From: Trochalopteron elliotii
Lineage: Eukaryota; Chordata; Aves; Passeriformes; Leiothrichidae
Direction: 5' to 3'
DNA: 64,000 nucleotides
Assembly (NCBI GenBank): GCA_024734555.1
Contig: JANPWX010000202.1
Coordinates: forward strand, 62,001 to 126,000
Notes under the pieces: generated by a model
Seen by the model: the letters and a program-made list of their open reading frames with translations, nothing else
Told to the model about the DNA's origin: nothing
Database searches by the model: none
Shown: positions 48,301 to 61,020 of the stretch, piece after piece
Layout: the number at the start of each line of letters is the position of its first letter
How positions within the stretch are numbered: the stretch's first letter is position 1
Position numbers and translations under genes: made by a program

Positions 48301-51069
48301 GAGGTAACAATTTCAAACACTTTGCTCCACTTTGATTTCTGTCTGCTGCTGTCTTGTTCAGTTAGGAGCATTCCTGTGAAGATCCCTAAGTAGATGGAAC
48401 TGGATGCTGCCTCTCTAGCACACAATGGGAGCTATGCTGTTTATTTCATTAAGACACTGGGACTTTAGGGAGAGAGAGTGTAATTACTACTCAAACAGAA
48501 TGGGTCCAGCCCACAGATTCCTTCCTCAGCTTTGAAAATCTCTCCAGTAAAGGCAAAGATGTTTTTAAACAGAACAAAGCATCTACAAAGAGCTTAAAAA
48601 GCTTAATCTCTAAACCACTCCTTCAAGCATGAAGGTGGCCTGGGCAGATTCATTTAATATTGAGCAGCCAGGACATGGACAGTCTCACAGCCCTGCTTTT
48701 GGGCCACTTGACAGCAGAGGAGAGTTCCCGTGTGAATGCTGAGTGCTCCAGCTCACTCTGCCGAGCCAATCCATTTCTTCAAAGACTAGACAGTGCTGAA
48801 CTTAGTAACATGAAAAATGTGACTTTTAAAATTTCTATTTTAAGTCCACAGCTGGATTTTCAGTCAATTGGGATGTTTCTTTTCTTGTGGTTTCTGGTTA
48901 AAATATTACCTTATGTCAACCAACTAATGTTTTAGTCTGTCCTTAAAATATGCAAAGTCAAGATTGCACTTTTTAAAATTTTCAAGACCGAATTTTTCTG
49001 TGTGATTTTTAGCATAATTTTTTGCAAATGGGTAATGAGCAGGATCTGAGGATTCTCTTCTAAATATTTGCTGTTTCCTGATAGGATAGAATACTCAGCT
49101 GAAATCTCCATTTTAATGTCACTGAGATATTGATAATCCTCTGAATAACTGCAAATTGCAGATCAGGTTGTACGCTCATCTAAAATGGTCCTGACTTAAA
49201 AAAAAATATTAGCATTATGAGAGAGCTCAAAAAAGCTTTTGGGGTCAGAATTAGCCTCTGGAAGTATATTTTGATTTTCCATACAGGGCACAGAGTGTTG
49301 GTCTGGTTTTCCCAGGGTTTCAGTCAGACTGTTTGCCAGCAGGCAGTTTGAGTTAGACTGCACTGCAAATCAGCACATTACCTTATAAAGCACTGAGTAA
49401 AATTTTGTATCTTCTGCTGCAAAATATTATGTCCTAACCATTTTCTAACAGCATTTCCTTTTCCTCTCAGTGAAAATTAAAGGTGAAAAAGGAAGATAAC
49501 CCTGGTTTTATGTTCAAGTGAAGGGGTCAAATTTCCTTAAGCAGGCCGAGCTCCTTGCACTCCTCACCTGAACAGCTGTAGCACTAAGCTGAAAAATTCA
49601 CCTCCTGACAGGGCTGAAACACTCACTGCCCTGCCACTGCCTTCCTTCTTCACTGCTGACTGGGATTTTATCTGACATACCTGTGGTGTCCTCTCCAGGT
49701 CTAGGACTCCCTGCTTTGACTGACATCAGGTTTTTCTTTCATCAGTCAGAGCCTTTGGTGCTACAGATGACTGTACTTTGACAACTTGTTTGCACATGAT
49801 GCCTGGGGCAGTTCTGTGACTGATAGCTGAGTGGGAGATGGAAGGATTGCACAGCCTTGAACTTGAACTATTTGGGGTCTGGTCTACAGAGATCCAACAC
49901 ACATTTTATTGCAGGGTTACAGAGAAAGGGAACTATGTTCTGTGGCACTCTGAAATGAGAGTTTGGTGTATTGAGAATGATGCTTTACTTGTTTTCTCTT
50001 TCTCTGTCCATGCCTAGAAATCACACAGTACCATGTTTTACCAGAGGCATGAAAACTAATAGGTATAATAGGTATTTCTATATCCAGTTACTCTCATGTT
50101 AGTTCTATGTCCCACAGTCAAAAAAGCAAAGAGATAAAGGGAAACAAAAAACAAGAATGTGCTGAAGAGTGGTGTGGAAGAGGAGGAGAGGTAGAGAAAC
50201 CAAACTGTTCCATGTTAGTTTAGGCACTGGAGTATTTAATTCCTGGTAACGTTCATTGTCTCAGACATGAACCATCTTTGGAAAGACAAATGTCTTTGAA
50301 GATAAATCCAGCTCAGATGTTTGTGTGTGCTTGTGTGTAACAGGAGCATTCTGAATGACCTTTAAGGCAAGGGCAATAGCTACCTGTACTTTGCCATTTC
50401 CTCAGCTATGCTGAGGAAATTTTAAAGTATGAAGAGAATATTATCCCAGATAATTGATGGAGATAGAAAAGGTGAGTATGGATCTTATATCCTGTCCCAT
50501 GTCTGTAGGCAGGGTACACCACACCGTAGAAAGCATCAGGATAGCTGAGTACATAGCATTTCCTCTTATGTTCCAGAGAAATAATACCAAAATCGACTGT
50601 ATTTTCCACACCCTGAAACACTGAGCTGATTTACAACAAGGCTGCTGCTGTTAGCTGCAGTCCAGAGAAAGAAAGAGCCACAGGGCCTGTTTCTCTCAGG
50701 ACTGTTCTGCAATCCAATTAGAGTCTTTCTTTCTGACCATGGGAACCATGACCAGTGACTGACTCCATGACATCTCTGAGGCATCAGCCACCCAGTTTGG
50801 TTATCCCTCCTGGAGCAGAGCAAGGATGTGCCCAGCCCTTGTCTGAACAGTGTGGTTGAGGGAAACAGCCCAGTGCCTGCAAGTTACATGGTAACAAGTG
50901 AAGCACCATGGAGCATGGACCTTTCCACCAGCGCTTCTCTGCAGTTTTCATACCTTTTTCTGTCTCATTTCTATATGTATAAGACAAATCACAAGTGTGG
51001 AAAGATTCATAAGGGCAGAAACTGATTTCTGCTCTGTGGTGACCGCTGGCAGGGCCTGTGGGATTGGCT

Positions 51070-51306
51070 TGTAGGTGTATCAGGAGAGGTTGAGGCTGAA
51101 TATCAGGGAAAGATTCTTCACCCACAGAGTGGTTGGGCAATGGAGCAGTCTCCCCAGGGAAGTGGTCACAGAACCAGCCTGAGAAAGTTCAAGAAGCATC
51201 TAAAAATGCTCTGAGGCACACGGTGTGGCTCTTGGGCTGTCCTGAGAGTTGGACTCAATGATCCTTGTGGGTCCCTTCCAACAGAGCATTTTCTGTGATT
51301 CTGTAA
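51070..51306 (+). mobile_element. CR1 LINE 3' end, truncated
   Basis: Sense orientation. gtatcaggagaggttgaggc, tgaatatcagggaaagattc, ttcacccacagagtggttgg, gcaatggagcagtctcccc, agggaagtggtcacagaacc, ttggactcaatgatccttgt, gggtcccttccaac, and the terminal tctgtgattctgtaa. About 240 bp, relatively well preserved, so one of the younger copies here. Confidence 0.93.
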
Positions 51307-51424
51307 TAACCATGCTCAAAGTGTCAACATGTGTAACACTTTGTTCTCGTAAAAACAAGGAATGGATAGAGAGGTAATTTCATATTGAAAAGGGTGAAAT
51401 TCTTATGGAAAAATTTGCATTAAT

Positions 51425-51845
51425 GGGCCTTACTGGCCCTGCCTGCCTTTCCTGAGGCATCCCCTAATATTCCTGTACATGGCTCAAGGCTGCAGTTCAG
51501 CCCAGCTGGGGATGTCACTTGTTGCCCCCATGATACCGTAGGATGCTGCTCTTCACTTTTGACCCAGCTGTGCCCTCTCTGGCTGCAGGCTTTGCTGTGC
51601 CAGGCCTTACCTGCAGTCTGCTGGCCTGGGCTGGCCTCAGCTCTCTGTGTACTTGGCTGGTAGTCTGGGCTCAGGGTTAACCCTGGGCTGTCACCCTGGA
51701 TCTGGCCTGCTCAGCTCTCTGCCCCGTCCCTGGCTGTGTCATCATGCTCTCTCCCTTAGGGAGCAACTGGCCCTTGCTGCACTCTGACATTACACTTTCC
51801 CTCCCTTCTTCTCAGGGCTGGGCTGGATTGTTCACTCGCAATTCA
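51425..51845. other. GC-rich, CTGG/CTCAGCTCT-rich island of unknown origin
   Basis: Directly right of the CR1 copy is about 420 bp with clearly higher GC than both sides. It is built of CTGG-rich words, carries a duplicated ctcagctctctg (near 51636 and 51709), and has a perfect 14-bp palindrome cagggttaaccctg (51672-51685). No open frame with a domain is seen. It may be an unrecognised retrotransposon or LTR piece, or an expanded low-complexity stretch; I cannot name it. Confidence 0.4.
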
Positions 51846-54800
51846 AGGCCAGTGTTCCAAAATATTTAAGCTGTTAAGTGCCTCCTCTCTGGGTGAGAGG
51901 CATTTCTTCTTTTGCTGAAGGTGGTGAGGTGTCTTCATAGTCTATCTATGCAATCCATGACAAGTATCTAACCTCCTCCTTTGTGAGTCAGCTTCCAGGA
52001 AAACTGCATCAGGAGTTCCAGGTGTCATGTGGATACAATCCAAGGGAAGGTGTATTTGTTACCTCTTCAGTGTGTTCATCAGAAAACCTCTCAGAAAATG
52101 CTTTTGCTGTTCCAGCTCTGTTCATTTTCCCCGATGATTAAACCATCAATGTTTGTAATGCTGAGAGCTGCCAAACAGTGAACAAGCTCTTGGCCTGGCC
52201 TCGTGTCGTTTTTTACTTTACACTGGCAAGTATTTAATTGTTTGGGAGTTAGTCCAACATACACTGCCCTTCCCATTATTGATTGCTGGAGCAGGCAGCA
52301 TGTTTTGTAACTGCCTGTTTTAAAGACCGACAACTGCATTTGAAGTGTATAGTCTGTATTTTGTCAGCTGTGGCAGGGAAACATCTTTGGAACTGCATCA
52401 CATAATGCACAGACCTGATAGATCGACTCAATTAAATCAACAATAATATGGGAGCTGGCACACTCAGTGTAGCTACTCTGATCTTGCTCTATCATTTTTC
52501 CAAATCCTTTTTTATTCTCTGAGCCTCTGATCAAAACTTTAGGCCCTTTATAACCCTAATTCAAACATCACTTCAGAGGTTAACACATTTGAACTCCCAA
52601 AGCAATGCTTTTAACTTCTATCTTGTGGTCAATAAGAGGCTAAGTCTATCTATAAACAGTGTCAGATGGTGTCTCACACGTTGCACTTAAGAAACCTTAC
52701 TCCTGATAGTTCCTTGACCTTGGTGGCCTTGGAGATTGGGCAGTTTAAATGACACTGAGCAGGGTACCCACGGAGAGATCACACTCCTGATACTGTAAAG
52801 CTGACAGCAAACTGACAGCGCTCGGGGTGTGAGGAAGGAGGCAGGAGAGCATCTGAGAGAAGTGAACAGTGAAGTCTGTCTCAAAGCAGCAGGTTGAGAT
52901 AATTATATTATACATTTATGGCCATATCCCTGTATTTTTTTTCTGTTGATCATATATCAGCTACATGCACGTGTTCTAGAGAATCACAAAAGAAGATTTT
53001 CTCCTGGTGGTTACTCTCTCCCTTTCGTGCTTGATAATGTGGTAAATGACCATAATGTTAGGAATTACTTGGACCAGAAATAGTGTTACTGTAGAGCAAT
53101 ACCCACAATGGCAAACAAATCCTGGATCTTCAGCTGGCTCAAGCGTGGGAATATTTTGTGACATGGGTGTTAAGTTAGTTTGTGTTAGCTGGGCATCTGG
53201 TCCAAAGAGGCATGAAGAGGAATTCAGCATTCAGTTCCTACTGCAAATCCTCTAAAGGACAAGTGACTACCGGTGTGAAAAAGGTGAAATTGTATGAGGG
53301 GAAGCAAGTTTGTTATTTCAAGGGACTTGTTTATTAAACAAAGCTCTTCTCAAGGTAGTGAGAAACCTATCAGTATCCAAGACTGAAGGGAGAAGGCTTT
53401 TCATTGTGGTTGCTTTGATGAGGATGACAGCGGAAAATCTGGGGCAAGGTAGAAGTCAAGCCCTTTTCATTCTTCATAGAGTACTGCCTCAGAGAGTAAT
53501 GGAAGTAATCCCTGCACATCCAGCCTCTATCCCTAGATCTCATGCCAGATTTGTGCTGGGTGATTTCTCTCAGTTGCAAATATCATATGCCATACAGCTG
53601 ATGTGCTCCTGCTGTAGCTGCGGCCCCATTAGCAGAGATGGTCATATATCCTTTTGTCAGGAGCTGAACCAGAACACCAACGGGCTGCCTGATATAAATA
53701 AGGCTGCAGAGGCAGCTCCTGAGAGCCATCTGTGTCCATCAGGATCATTTCTCCTCGTGCATCTGATGGATCCAGCTATGCTGTCACCAGTCTGTAATAC
53801 ACATGCAGCCTACAATCCATTTCTAAGCTCCTGAGCACATGAAATATTTATTCCACATGCCTCTGTTCCACAGCAGCATACATTTTTCAGTTCCATATTG
53901 TAGGAACAACTTGAACATGCCCTACCTAAAACTTTACATGTGCTGAGCTGGTGGGAAGGTTGAGAGTGGGGGGGAGACACAGTTCTACAATATGTTGACA
54001 TATTTCAAAGGCTCCCATTTCTGACTTTTCACAACTGCAAATTGTTTGATCATAAAGTTGTTAGAGCTTAACTTTGCAGAATGATACAGTGAATATGATT
54101 GATTAATTTTTTTTTTATCTTCTTCACTTGCATGGTTGATGTGAGACCTATGAGCTTTCCAGATTTGGTTTATGGAAATTAATCAAAGAATCCAGGGGCA
54201 ATACATGACAGAAATAGGGGTTTGTTTCCAAGCTGCAAAATTGTTTCAGATTGCATGTAACATCTGTCTATGTGGGTGAAGGGAATGAATGTGGAAAATC
54301 AGACACCCATGTTCCAGAAATTAATGAACTGAGATTAGCTGGCCAAAGACAGTCAAATTTTGAATCATAGGCTTATGATGGCAACTATTGGACAAGTTTA
54401 AAATGACAAGCAGGAGCAGATGGGGCAATTATCATAATTTTCAAGTATAAAATGGGAAGATCAGTCAAGATGATGAATTTTTAAAGTATTTTTCAATTAT
54501 ACTTACTCCATCACGTTTATTATACATTGAGATACAATGTTTACCATGACTTGGGCTATTCCTCCTTTGAATATAGTTGCCCAGAAATTCTTTCTATAGT
54601 TGATACTGTCAGAGGCAGGTAAACTGTTTATACAGCTGATTCCTGTTTAGTAGGTATAATGTTACTGTTATTTATTTTGTAGAAAAACAGCAAAGTTTTT
54701 GTTTTACTCCAAGTTTGTTTTCTTAGGGAGCAGATGAAAAGCTTAAATAATAGTAAATCTTTGGGTTTGGGTTTTTTATCCAGTTATTTTACCTTCAGAA

Positions 54801-56079
54801 AATCTCATTTCTGAATAACTTTATAGATGTTTGTTTTTGAGAAATTTTGAGAAATTTTCAAAGCTGTAACATTTGACTTTGCTGATGCACAAAGTTTTGT
54901 CAAAATCTTTTTTGAAGTATCTTCATTTTGTTCCTCAAATGGAGAACTGGCAATATTTTCATCACCTGATTACTTTTTTCCATGTTACTCATGACCATAT
55001 GACAGGTTCATTGATCAGTTCTTTTGTCTATAAACACAGTTTAAACATCACTTTTAAATGGAAAAGATAGACCAAACAATCTGATAAGGATTCCTGATTG
55101 TGTACACTGCATGTCTCCTTGTAATTGCATAGCTCTGGGCTCACTGGTTGTGGTACTTTTATTAATAATAACATAAATACACTCTCCATTCTGTGTTTCT
55201 GTAATTTCCCTGCTGGACTGACTTCAGCATGCAATTTTGTTGGCCTTTGACTACAACCTGTACCTAGATCATCTTGTCTCCATCTCCAAATTCAACCCCT
55301 TTTGCTGGAAGGTTGCACAGAGCCTGGAGGTGCTTTACGTTCCTTGTCATCTGGGTGTGTTCTGCAGTGCTCAAATAAAAGGTGTATCACAGCACAGCGA
55401 TCTCTCAGAAGATGAGAGGGCTGTTGTGCAAGCTACTTGCTGATCAAATAAAAAACATCTGCCTCTAAACACAGACAATCAAAGCAAAGAATGGGAGAAA
55501 ATTGTTATCAGCTCTCATTTATTCTTAAAATGGCACAGTAAGAGAGCTCACAGCTCCACCTGCCCACGCATACAAAGCAGTCTTACGTCTGTCAGTGTTT
55601 GAAATTAAACCCTGGTCAGGCTAATCACTTAATTACAGGACCACCTTTTCCCTTTTGAACACATTTTTCTCACTGCTTCCATTTTGAGATTATCTTGTTC
55701 AGGGCTGAAATCAGTATGTCAGCTGCTAGAAAGATGCAGAACTTTGTACTTTTCTTGGAGCTGAACTTATGAGTTTTGAGCTCATCTCTAATGAGCACTA
55801 TGATCTAGGGGGAGAAAAGATTGTGATCTTACCTTACCCTTTTGGAAGTTAGAGCCTGGCCTGGGATAATTGACTTCAGTATTCTGTTCACTGGGGATGG
55901 GCCAAGTCAAGTATCAGCAGCTGCACGAGTGGCAGAGATAGCCTGAGTTCCCCAGGAGGGGAGGGAGACTTCAACCATACAGGACAAGTGTAAAATGTTT
56001 TTCTCACCAGGGAACTCAAAATAAACACTATGACAGTCTGAGTCCCACATTACCTTGCTGCCTGAGAAAATGTAAAGTA
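51846..56079. other. Intergenic, no gene seen
   Basis: Desert sequence with short frames only. The 174-codon frame at 53310-53834 shows no domain. A short local repeat gagaaatttt occurs twice at 54839-54858. Confidence 0.5.
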
Positions 56080-56440
56080 AGTACCATCTCTAAGCTGGCC
56101 TGCAATTTCCCACTTGATGCTTTAAGCATCTCCTTGATGAGTGGAGGAGAGATTTGGCTGTCTCTATCTTTAAAAGGTGATAGAAATACTCCAGAAAAGC
56201 ATGTGCCAATTACATGCATTAATGTCTCCAGCAAAACCCAATTCTCAGCTGAGGATATTGTGCAGACAACATCTCCTGTCAAGGCACAGAGCATAAAACA
56301 GGATTGCGGGGTCTGACATGGACGAGCGATAACCGAGGGGAGAGAGATTCCTGCGGTGTCTTGTGAACTTCCCAGGGCTGTCACCGAGAGGCAAAGGCTG
56401 TTTAGGGGATGAAGCTGGTGACTTTGAATCCCTGACCTCA
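56080..56440. promoter_or_regulatory. Candidate regulatory block with CpG cluster
   Basis: Six CpGs lie within about 80 bases (56306-56384) in a CpG-poor neighbourhood. The flanking sequence is of high complexity and has no repeat signature. A 137-codon minus frame covers the block without any recognisable domain. Confidence 0.3.
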
Positions 56441-56892
56441 ACAGATTTTGCCTTTGTTACATAAGAGTGAGAGTGCTGCCTCTAAAATAAGAAAGGGGAA
56501 GTTTTTGTGTTTACTTCCAGCAGCTCCATGCAGGAGTTACACAGGGGCATTTGACTTGCAGCTGTTTTGAGGAGAGAGGGCTACATCTTACATATTGGGC
56601 CTTTGGAGAGTACCCAAAAATTGCATCTGGTTGTGAGAATTGGTGTTTATATGCTTGGTAAAACATAGGGAGAGTATAATTATGTTATATATAGACATTT
56701 AAAGTGACTAGCATTTCTTATCTTATCTGGCCTTCTAGTAGTAGTAAGAATGAACACAAATACCTGGGAAAGATGTGGCTATTCTACCTCTTTTTCTCTA
56801 GTCTATCAGACAGTTGCACATTAGCCAAAAGTAAAAGTTCTAGGATCTGGCCCATTGTTCCTCACAGACATTGAATGTACATCTGTTCTCTT

Positions 56893-56919
56893 CTGATCTG
56901 ATGTGTTCTGTGCATCAGA
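56893..56919. repeat. Perfect 9-bp inverted repeat
   Basis: gatctgatg, a 9-base spacer tgttctgtg, then catcagatc. The spacer carries a steroid-receptor half-site TGTTCT. It may be chance. Confidence 0.6.
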
Positions 56920-57855
56920 TCTCTTCTGCCAGAAGGGGTTCATGTCCACCAAGGGTCTCTAACCCTTCAAAATACTGGCAAAACCCAACAAATTGCTGTT
57001 GGAGCAAGAAAATTGTTGCAAAGTGCGAACAGCAGAAACAGCTCTAAGTGTGTGCAACTTTAGAGATAAAACTCTTCCCTTTTTTCACATCTCTTGGTGA
57101 GTGTCAGAAGAAAGCAGCTTGTTCCAAGATACTTTGCTGTCATCCCATGCAATATTCCAGAGGGGTGAGTGTTCAGGCCAGGACATTGGCATGGCTTGTT
57201 GGGACAGGCTCTCCACTTCTGGTATTTACCTCTGCCTTTCCCCATGGGGATTTCTGGAGAGGAGGGATGGCTGTAAGAGGCATCCAGCCAACCTGTTCTA
57301 CCTGTTCCATCCCTGGGTATAGCTCCAGTTGTGGGGAGCGCTCCATCTTCCCTTTGAGATGCAGAGATTGGATCAGTCTCAGAGGAAGATTCAGTGGGCA
57401 GTGAAACACAAACAGATCTGCCCTCAGCTCATGTACCTTGACAAAGCCAAACTGCTTCCAGTGAAGCTCTGTGGGTTTGTAGCAGCTGAAGAACTGGCCC
57501 AATAGGACACGAAGAGCTTCCGACTGCAGATGAAGCAACTCACTTCTATTATTAGCAGCTGGAGGCTTTTTGAATCAGGAAGAATGGCAAAATTGACTCT
57601 CTTTTTGTTGGGCTCCAAAGTGAAAAATGGGGTGTTGTCATCAGCAATGTTGAAAAATTCCTCCTGATTTTGAGAAAATATCCTGTTCTTGAATTGTATT
57701 AATTATTTGCCAGCATATTAAGCAGTTGTTACAGATGTTGGGGGTATGTGGAATGTTAATATACATTATGAGGCTGAGAGATTAATTTAGGGAAATTACA
57801 ACATGTTTCTGAAAATTACATTAAAAGTTTGGAGTGCCCTGAACAACAATGTGAC

Positions 57856-57980
57856 ACGAACTGGGACTGAGAGCCTGAGAATCTGAATTCAATTTGTGAC
57901 TCTGTCAGTGACACCCCGTGTGACCTCAGGGAACTTATATAAGCTCCGTGTGCCCTATTTGCCTTTTGTTAAAGGAGAAG
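57856..57980 (+). repeat. MIR/CORE-SINE fossil
   Basis: acgaactgggactgagagcc, aatctgaattcaatttgtg, actctgtcagtgacacc, ccgtgtgacctcagggaac, ttatataagctccgtgtgcc. This follows the sense CORE-SINE/MIR order ('actgggactcagg…gggttcaattcc…ctctgccactg…gtgtgaccttgggcaagtcacttaacctctctgtgcc'). It is strongly diverged, an insertion from the amniote ancestor or soon after. Confidence 0.6.
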
Positions 57981-58854
57981 AAAAGAAAAACTTTCTGTTT
58001 CTCATGTTTGCCTGCTTAGAGTTGGGGCCACTGGTTCTTTCTGTAGAGCACTGAAAAGAATGAGACCCAAGTCTCTTTGTGAGGGGCCCTGGGCTTTACC
58101 ACAGAAGTAAATTTAAAAGGAACAAATTCAGTAATATCTGGAATGCTGAAATCCCAAAGCAAAATTAGAACAAGGCAGCTCTGGGCTTGTACACACAATG
58201 CTATTTTTTTAATTACTGCTTCAATCATTCATTATTTTTTAAACTAAATGCACTGATGTTTACGAAATAAATAACTACACATTTTATTGTCACCAGCAAA
58301 GTGCTGAAATCCTTACAAAGAAGAAAGGAAATCCTGTGGAGACCTTCTCCAGTGGGAGAGCCCTTTGAGAGAGAGCTGCAGAATTAGGTCCAGCATTTAT
58401 TTACCCAGTCCTGATCAGTTTAAAGCACAGATGCTCCAAGTTCTCATGATTGCAGGACCCAGTGCTGCCTCACTCTGAAAGCACAAGGGTGCAGTTCTTC
58501 GTCTTCTGCACTTCCATGAAGTGTTGAAAGTTCTCTCTCATTTCCTTGGTCTGTGCCCCACAGGCCCAATATCCCTGCTGGGCTTGGGAGTCACAGCTCT
58601 GTCACTTCAAACTGCATTGCCTGTGATCCAGCAAGTTGTACGTGTTCCTCTGGGGCCTGGGTGTTTAAGAAACACATCTTCCTTCCCTTCAGAGATGCAA
58701 AGTAGCTGAATGGGGTGACCTAAGACAGTATATCATGAGATTCCCTTGGATTCACAGTCAGCCTTCTGCCCTGGATACAGATGGTGAGGGATGAGGGTAA
58801 ATCCCTGAGGGTAAAGACCCATATGCCCGTGTGTGTTTGCCAGTTGTACAGAGG

Positions 58855-59060
58855 GTCACCCGCTGCAGCACCTCTTTAAAAACTTATCATTAAGCCCGTC
58901 TCCTTTGTGAACTTTCTCATTATCATTTCATTGTGCTGCGCAGTTCTGGCCGGGCTCAATGAATATTGACTTCATGCTTGGTTTTCTAATTGAATTACAG
59001 GGGAGCAGGCTGAGCCACTGAAGTTTCCAGCCTGCAGTCCTGCTTCCCTGGCAGCTAACT
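58855..59060. promoter_or_regulatory. Candidate conserved non-coding element
   Basis: Retained CpGs (cccgctg, cccgtct, tgcgcag, gccgggc) are combined with strong homeodomain-type words (caatgaatattgact, tctaattgaattac). No repeat is recognised. Of the blocks listed, this one most resembles a vertebrate developmental enhancer by eye, but no alignment was possible. Confidence 0.35.
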
Positions 59061-59280
59061 GAATAGAGGCTGAAAGAAAAGCTGTTTGCTTGGGCATTAT
59101 GGATAACAGAGACCTGTCACAAAGCTGCTACAATGATTTATTAAAAGACAGAAGAAAATGAGAGAGAAAGAGTCTTGCTCACTTTCAGCACCAGCTGCTT
59201 GCTTTGCTTGTCTTCTTTCCTTTTTCTCTCTTCATTTTTTTGTCTTTCTTTTTCTTTAGCATTGCTTACTTTGTCTTTCA

Positions 59281-59349
59281 TCCTTCCTTTCTTTCTTCCC
59301 CTCCCTCCTCTTCTCTCTTTCTCTCCCTCCCTCTCTCTTTCCTCTTCCT
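59281..59349. repeat. 69-base uninterrupted polypyrimidine tract
   Basis: Every base from 59281 to 59349 is C or T, within a wider pyrimidine-biased stretch from about 59211 to 59363. It consists of cttt, tccc and tctc units without a fixed period. The minus-strand frame across it reads as a low-complexity K/E/R protein and is an artefact. Such tracts can form triplex DNA and are often length-polymorphic. Confidence 0.92.
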
Positions 59350-59363
59350 GATCTTGTCTTTTC

Positions 59364-60769
59364 AAAAATAGACAGAAAAAATCAAAGAAAAACACATAAC
59401 TTGAGCAAATGCTTCAAGAAAAAAACCCGGTCATTCTCCAATCCTTAAATAACAGTCCCTGCATAAGACAGATGTGTTTATCATTATGGTGAAATCATAA
59501 AAAAGATCATCACTGTAGATGCTCCAGCAAACAACATCCCGTACAGTGTTAGCCAGTCTTACTTAGGAAATCCTTCTGAAAAAGACATGAGACTCTGTAG
59601 TTTACCTTTTCTACCATTGAATTTAATTGTCAAACTCTTACTGATATAATAGGAGTGGAGTGAAGCCAAGTCTCAGTGACTTTACAAACACCTTGCATTA
59701 TGTAGTTCACCAGCAATTCAGTTTGCAATTTACAGTGTACATTGTACAATTGTACATTTCAATTCAATTTACAGTGGTGCAGCACAATGGGGAAGATCCC
59801 AGGATTGCTTATGGAACTGCTTTTTCCAAAAAGAGCCAGAGCTCAGCTCATGGTGCTTGATCAACATAGGATCCCTTGTATTGGGCTTTTTTTCCCTCTT
59901 CCTTTATTTTGTGTTTGCTTTTTTTTTTTACACTTTAAAAAAGTTTGATTCTGATCAAATAGTAAGATGAAGCATAATTCTACTGAGTATGCAGAATGTT
60001 TAGCTCAAGGCTGTTGGACTGGGGTGACAGTTGTTTTGGTTTTTCCTTAAAATCTGTGCTAGTTTATATTTTTATAGTTTATTTAAGATGGCATTTCTGA
60101 AGTTTGAGTAGGCAGAGAAGAGAATTTCACACCCAGTTCTGGTTAGGGCCAGCCCAGGTCAAAAACATCCAGGCTGTTGCCTACTAAGAAGCTGGGCTTT
60201 CCCATGATAATTTGGGAAGAAGGTCTTTCTTCTTGCAGCATTTACTTCCTTGAATCCATTTTCACTCCCTCAAACCTGAAGATTTTAGCCCAGATAAAGC
60301 TGTGTGTGCTCTCAAATCTCCAGCTGGACAGTTGGCAGTTTGATAGACTGTTGATTTTTTAAAAAACCCACAGGATAGTCATGTTTATCTCTATTCAATG
60401 GCCTTACTGAGACCTGACCTTTTTTCCCATTCCCAAGGTATCACCTAAATATATACTTTGCTTGATTAAGTCGTTATTGTTATCTTTCCTGGTTCCCTGT
60501 CTATCTTCTTGTTGTTTATTATTTTCTTTCTCCAATTTTATAGCCTTTCACTTTATTTTTTGGATTTTTTAAAATCTTTTGTTCAACTCTAGTTAGCCCC
60601 AGCACGGAAGTTTGCAATAAATTACTACAGAATAATCTGACTTTTCAGTGCCTGTCACTCTCCTTAGATTTAACCCTTCTCAGTGATTAATCAGGATTTA
60701 ATCTTTGTTTGGGAAAAGTTAATTGGTGACTGCTCTTTGGTAGCCACTAAGCTGTTTGCAAATAGAAGG
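59364..60769. other. Intergenic, no gene seen
   Basis: AT-rich. A local duplication of caatttacagtg occurs near 59726 and 59766, flanking a ttgtacaattgtaca self-complementary stretch. No coding potential. Confidence 0.55.
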
Positions 60770-61020
60770 GAGGTTTTTTGGTGACCTCATTGAAGATAGG
60801 GCGACAGGTGGATTTATTCTCAGGTTTACATCACTCGAAAGGGTAAACACAAAGCTGCAGCCAATGCTTTGCATTGTAAAGAACACTTCCATGGGGCACA
60901 TGTGTGCTTGGTAGGTACACCCCATGCTGAAATGGAATGGCTATTGACTGAATCTAAAGGGCCTTGTAACTTAATTAATGACCTTCTGGCATTTGAATTA
61001 TTAATACTTTATATCTTGTA
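60770..61020. promoter_or_regulatory. Candidate conserved non-coding element
   Basis: Contains cttaattaatgacc, gaattattaatac and caggtttacatcac words with two retained CpGs and no repeat signature. The call is by motif content. Confidence 0.25.

Larger units (their letters stand above)
42681..51069. other. Intergenic, no gene seen
   Basis: Desert sequence with A20 (43048-43067), T14 (43496-43509), a 9-base N gap (45326-45334), and a 12-bp direct repeat gatgagctgtca at 47709-47720 and 47733-47744. A 222-codon minus-strand frame (44320-44988) has no recognisable domain and is discussed under findings. Confidence 0.5.

Noticed and set aside
53310..53834. 174-codon plus-strand frame
   Set aside because: No domain, signal peptide or retroelement motif. 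Its length is within reach of chance for a 64-kb window.
59141..59395. Charged K/E/R-rich minus-strand protein
   Set aside because: It is the translation of a polypyrimidine low-complexity tract, not a protein.
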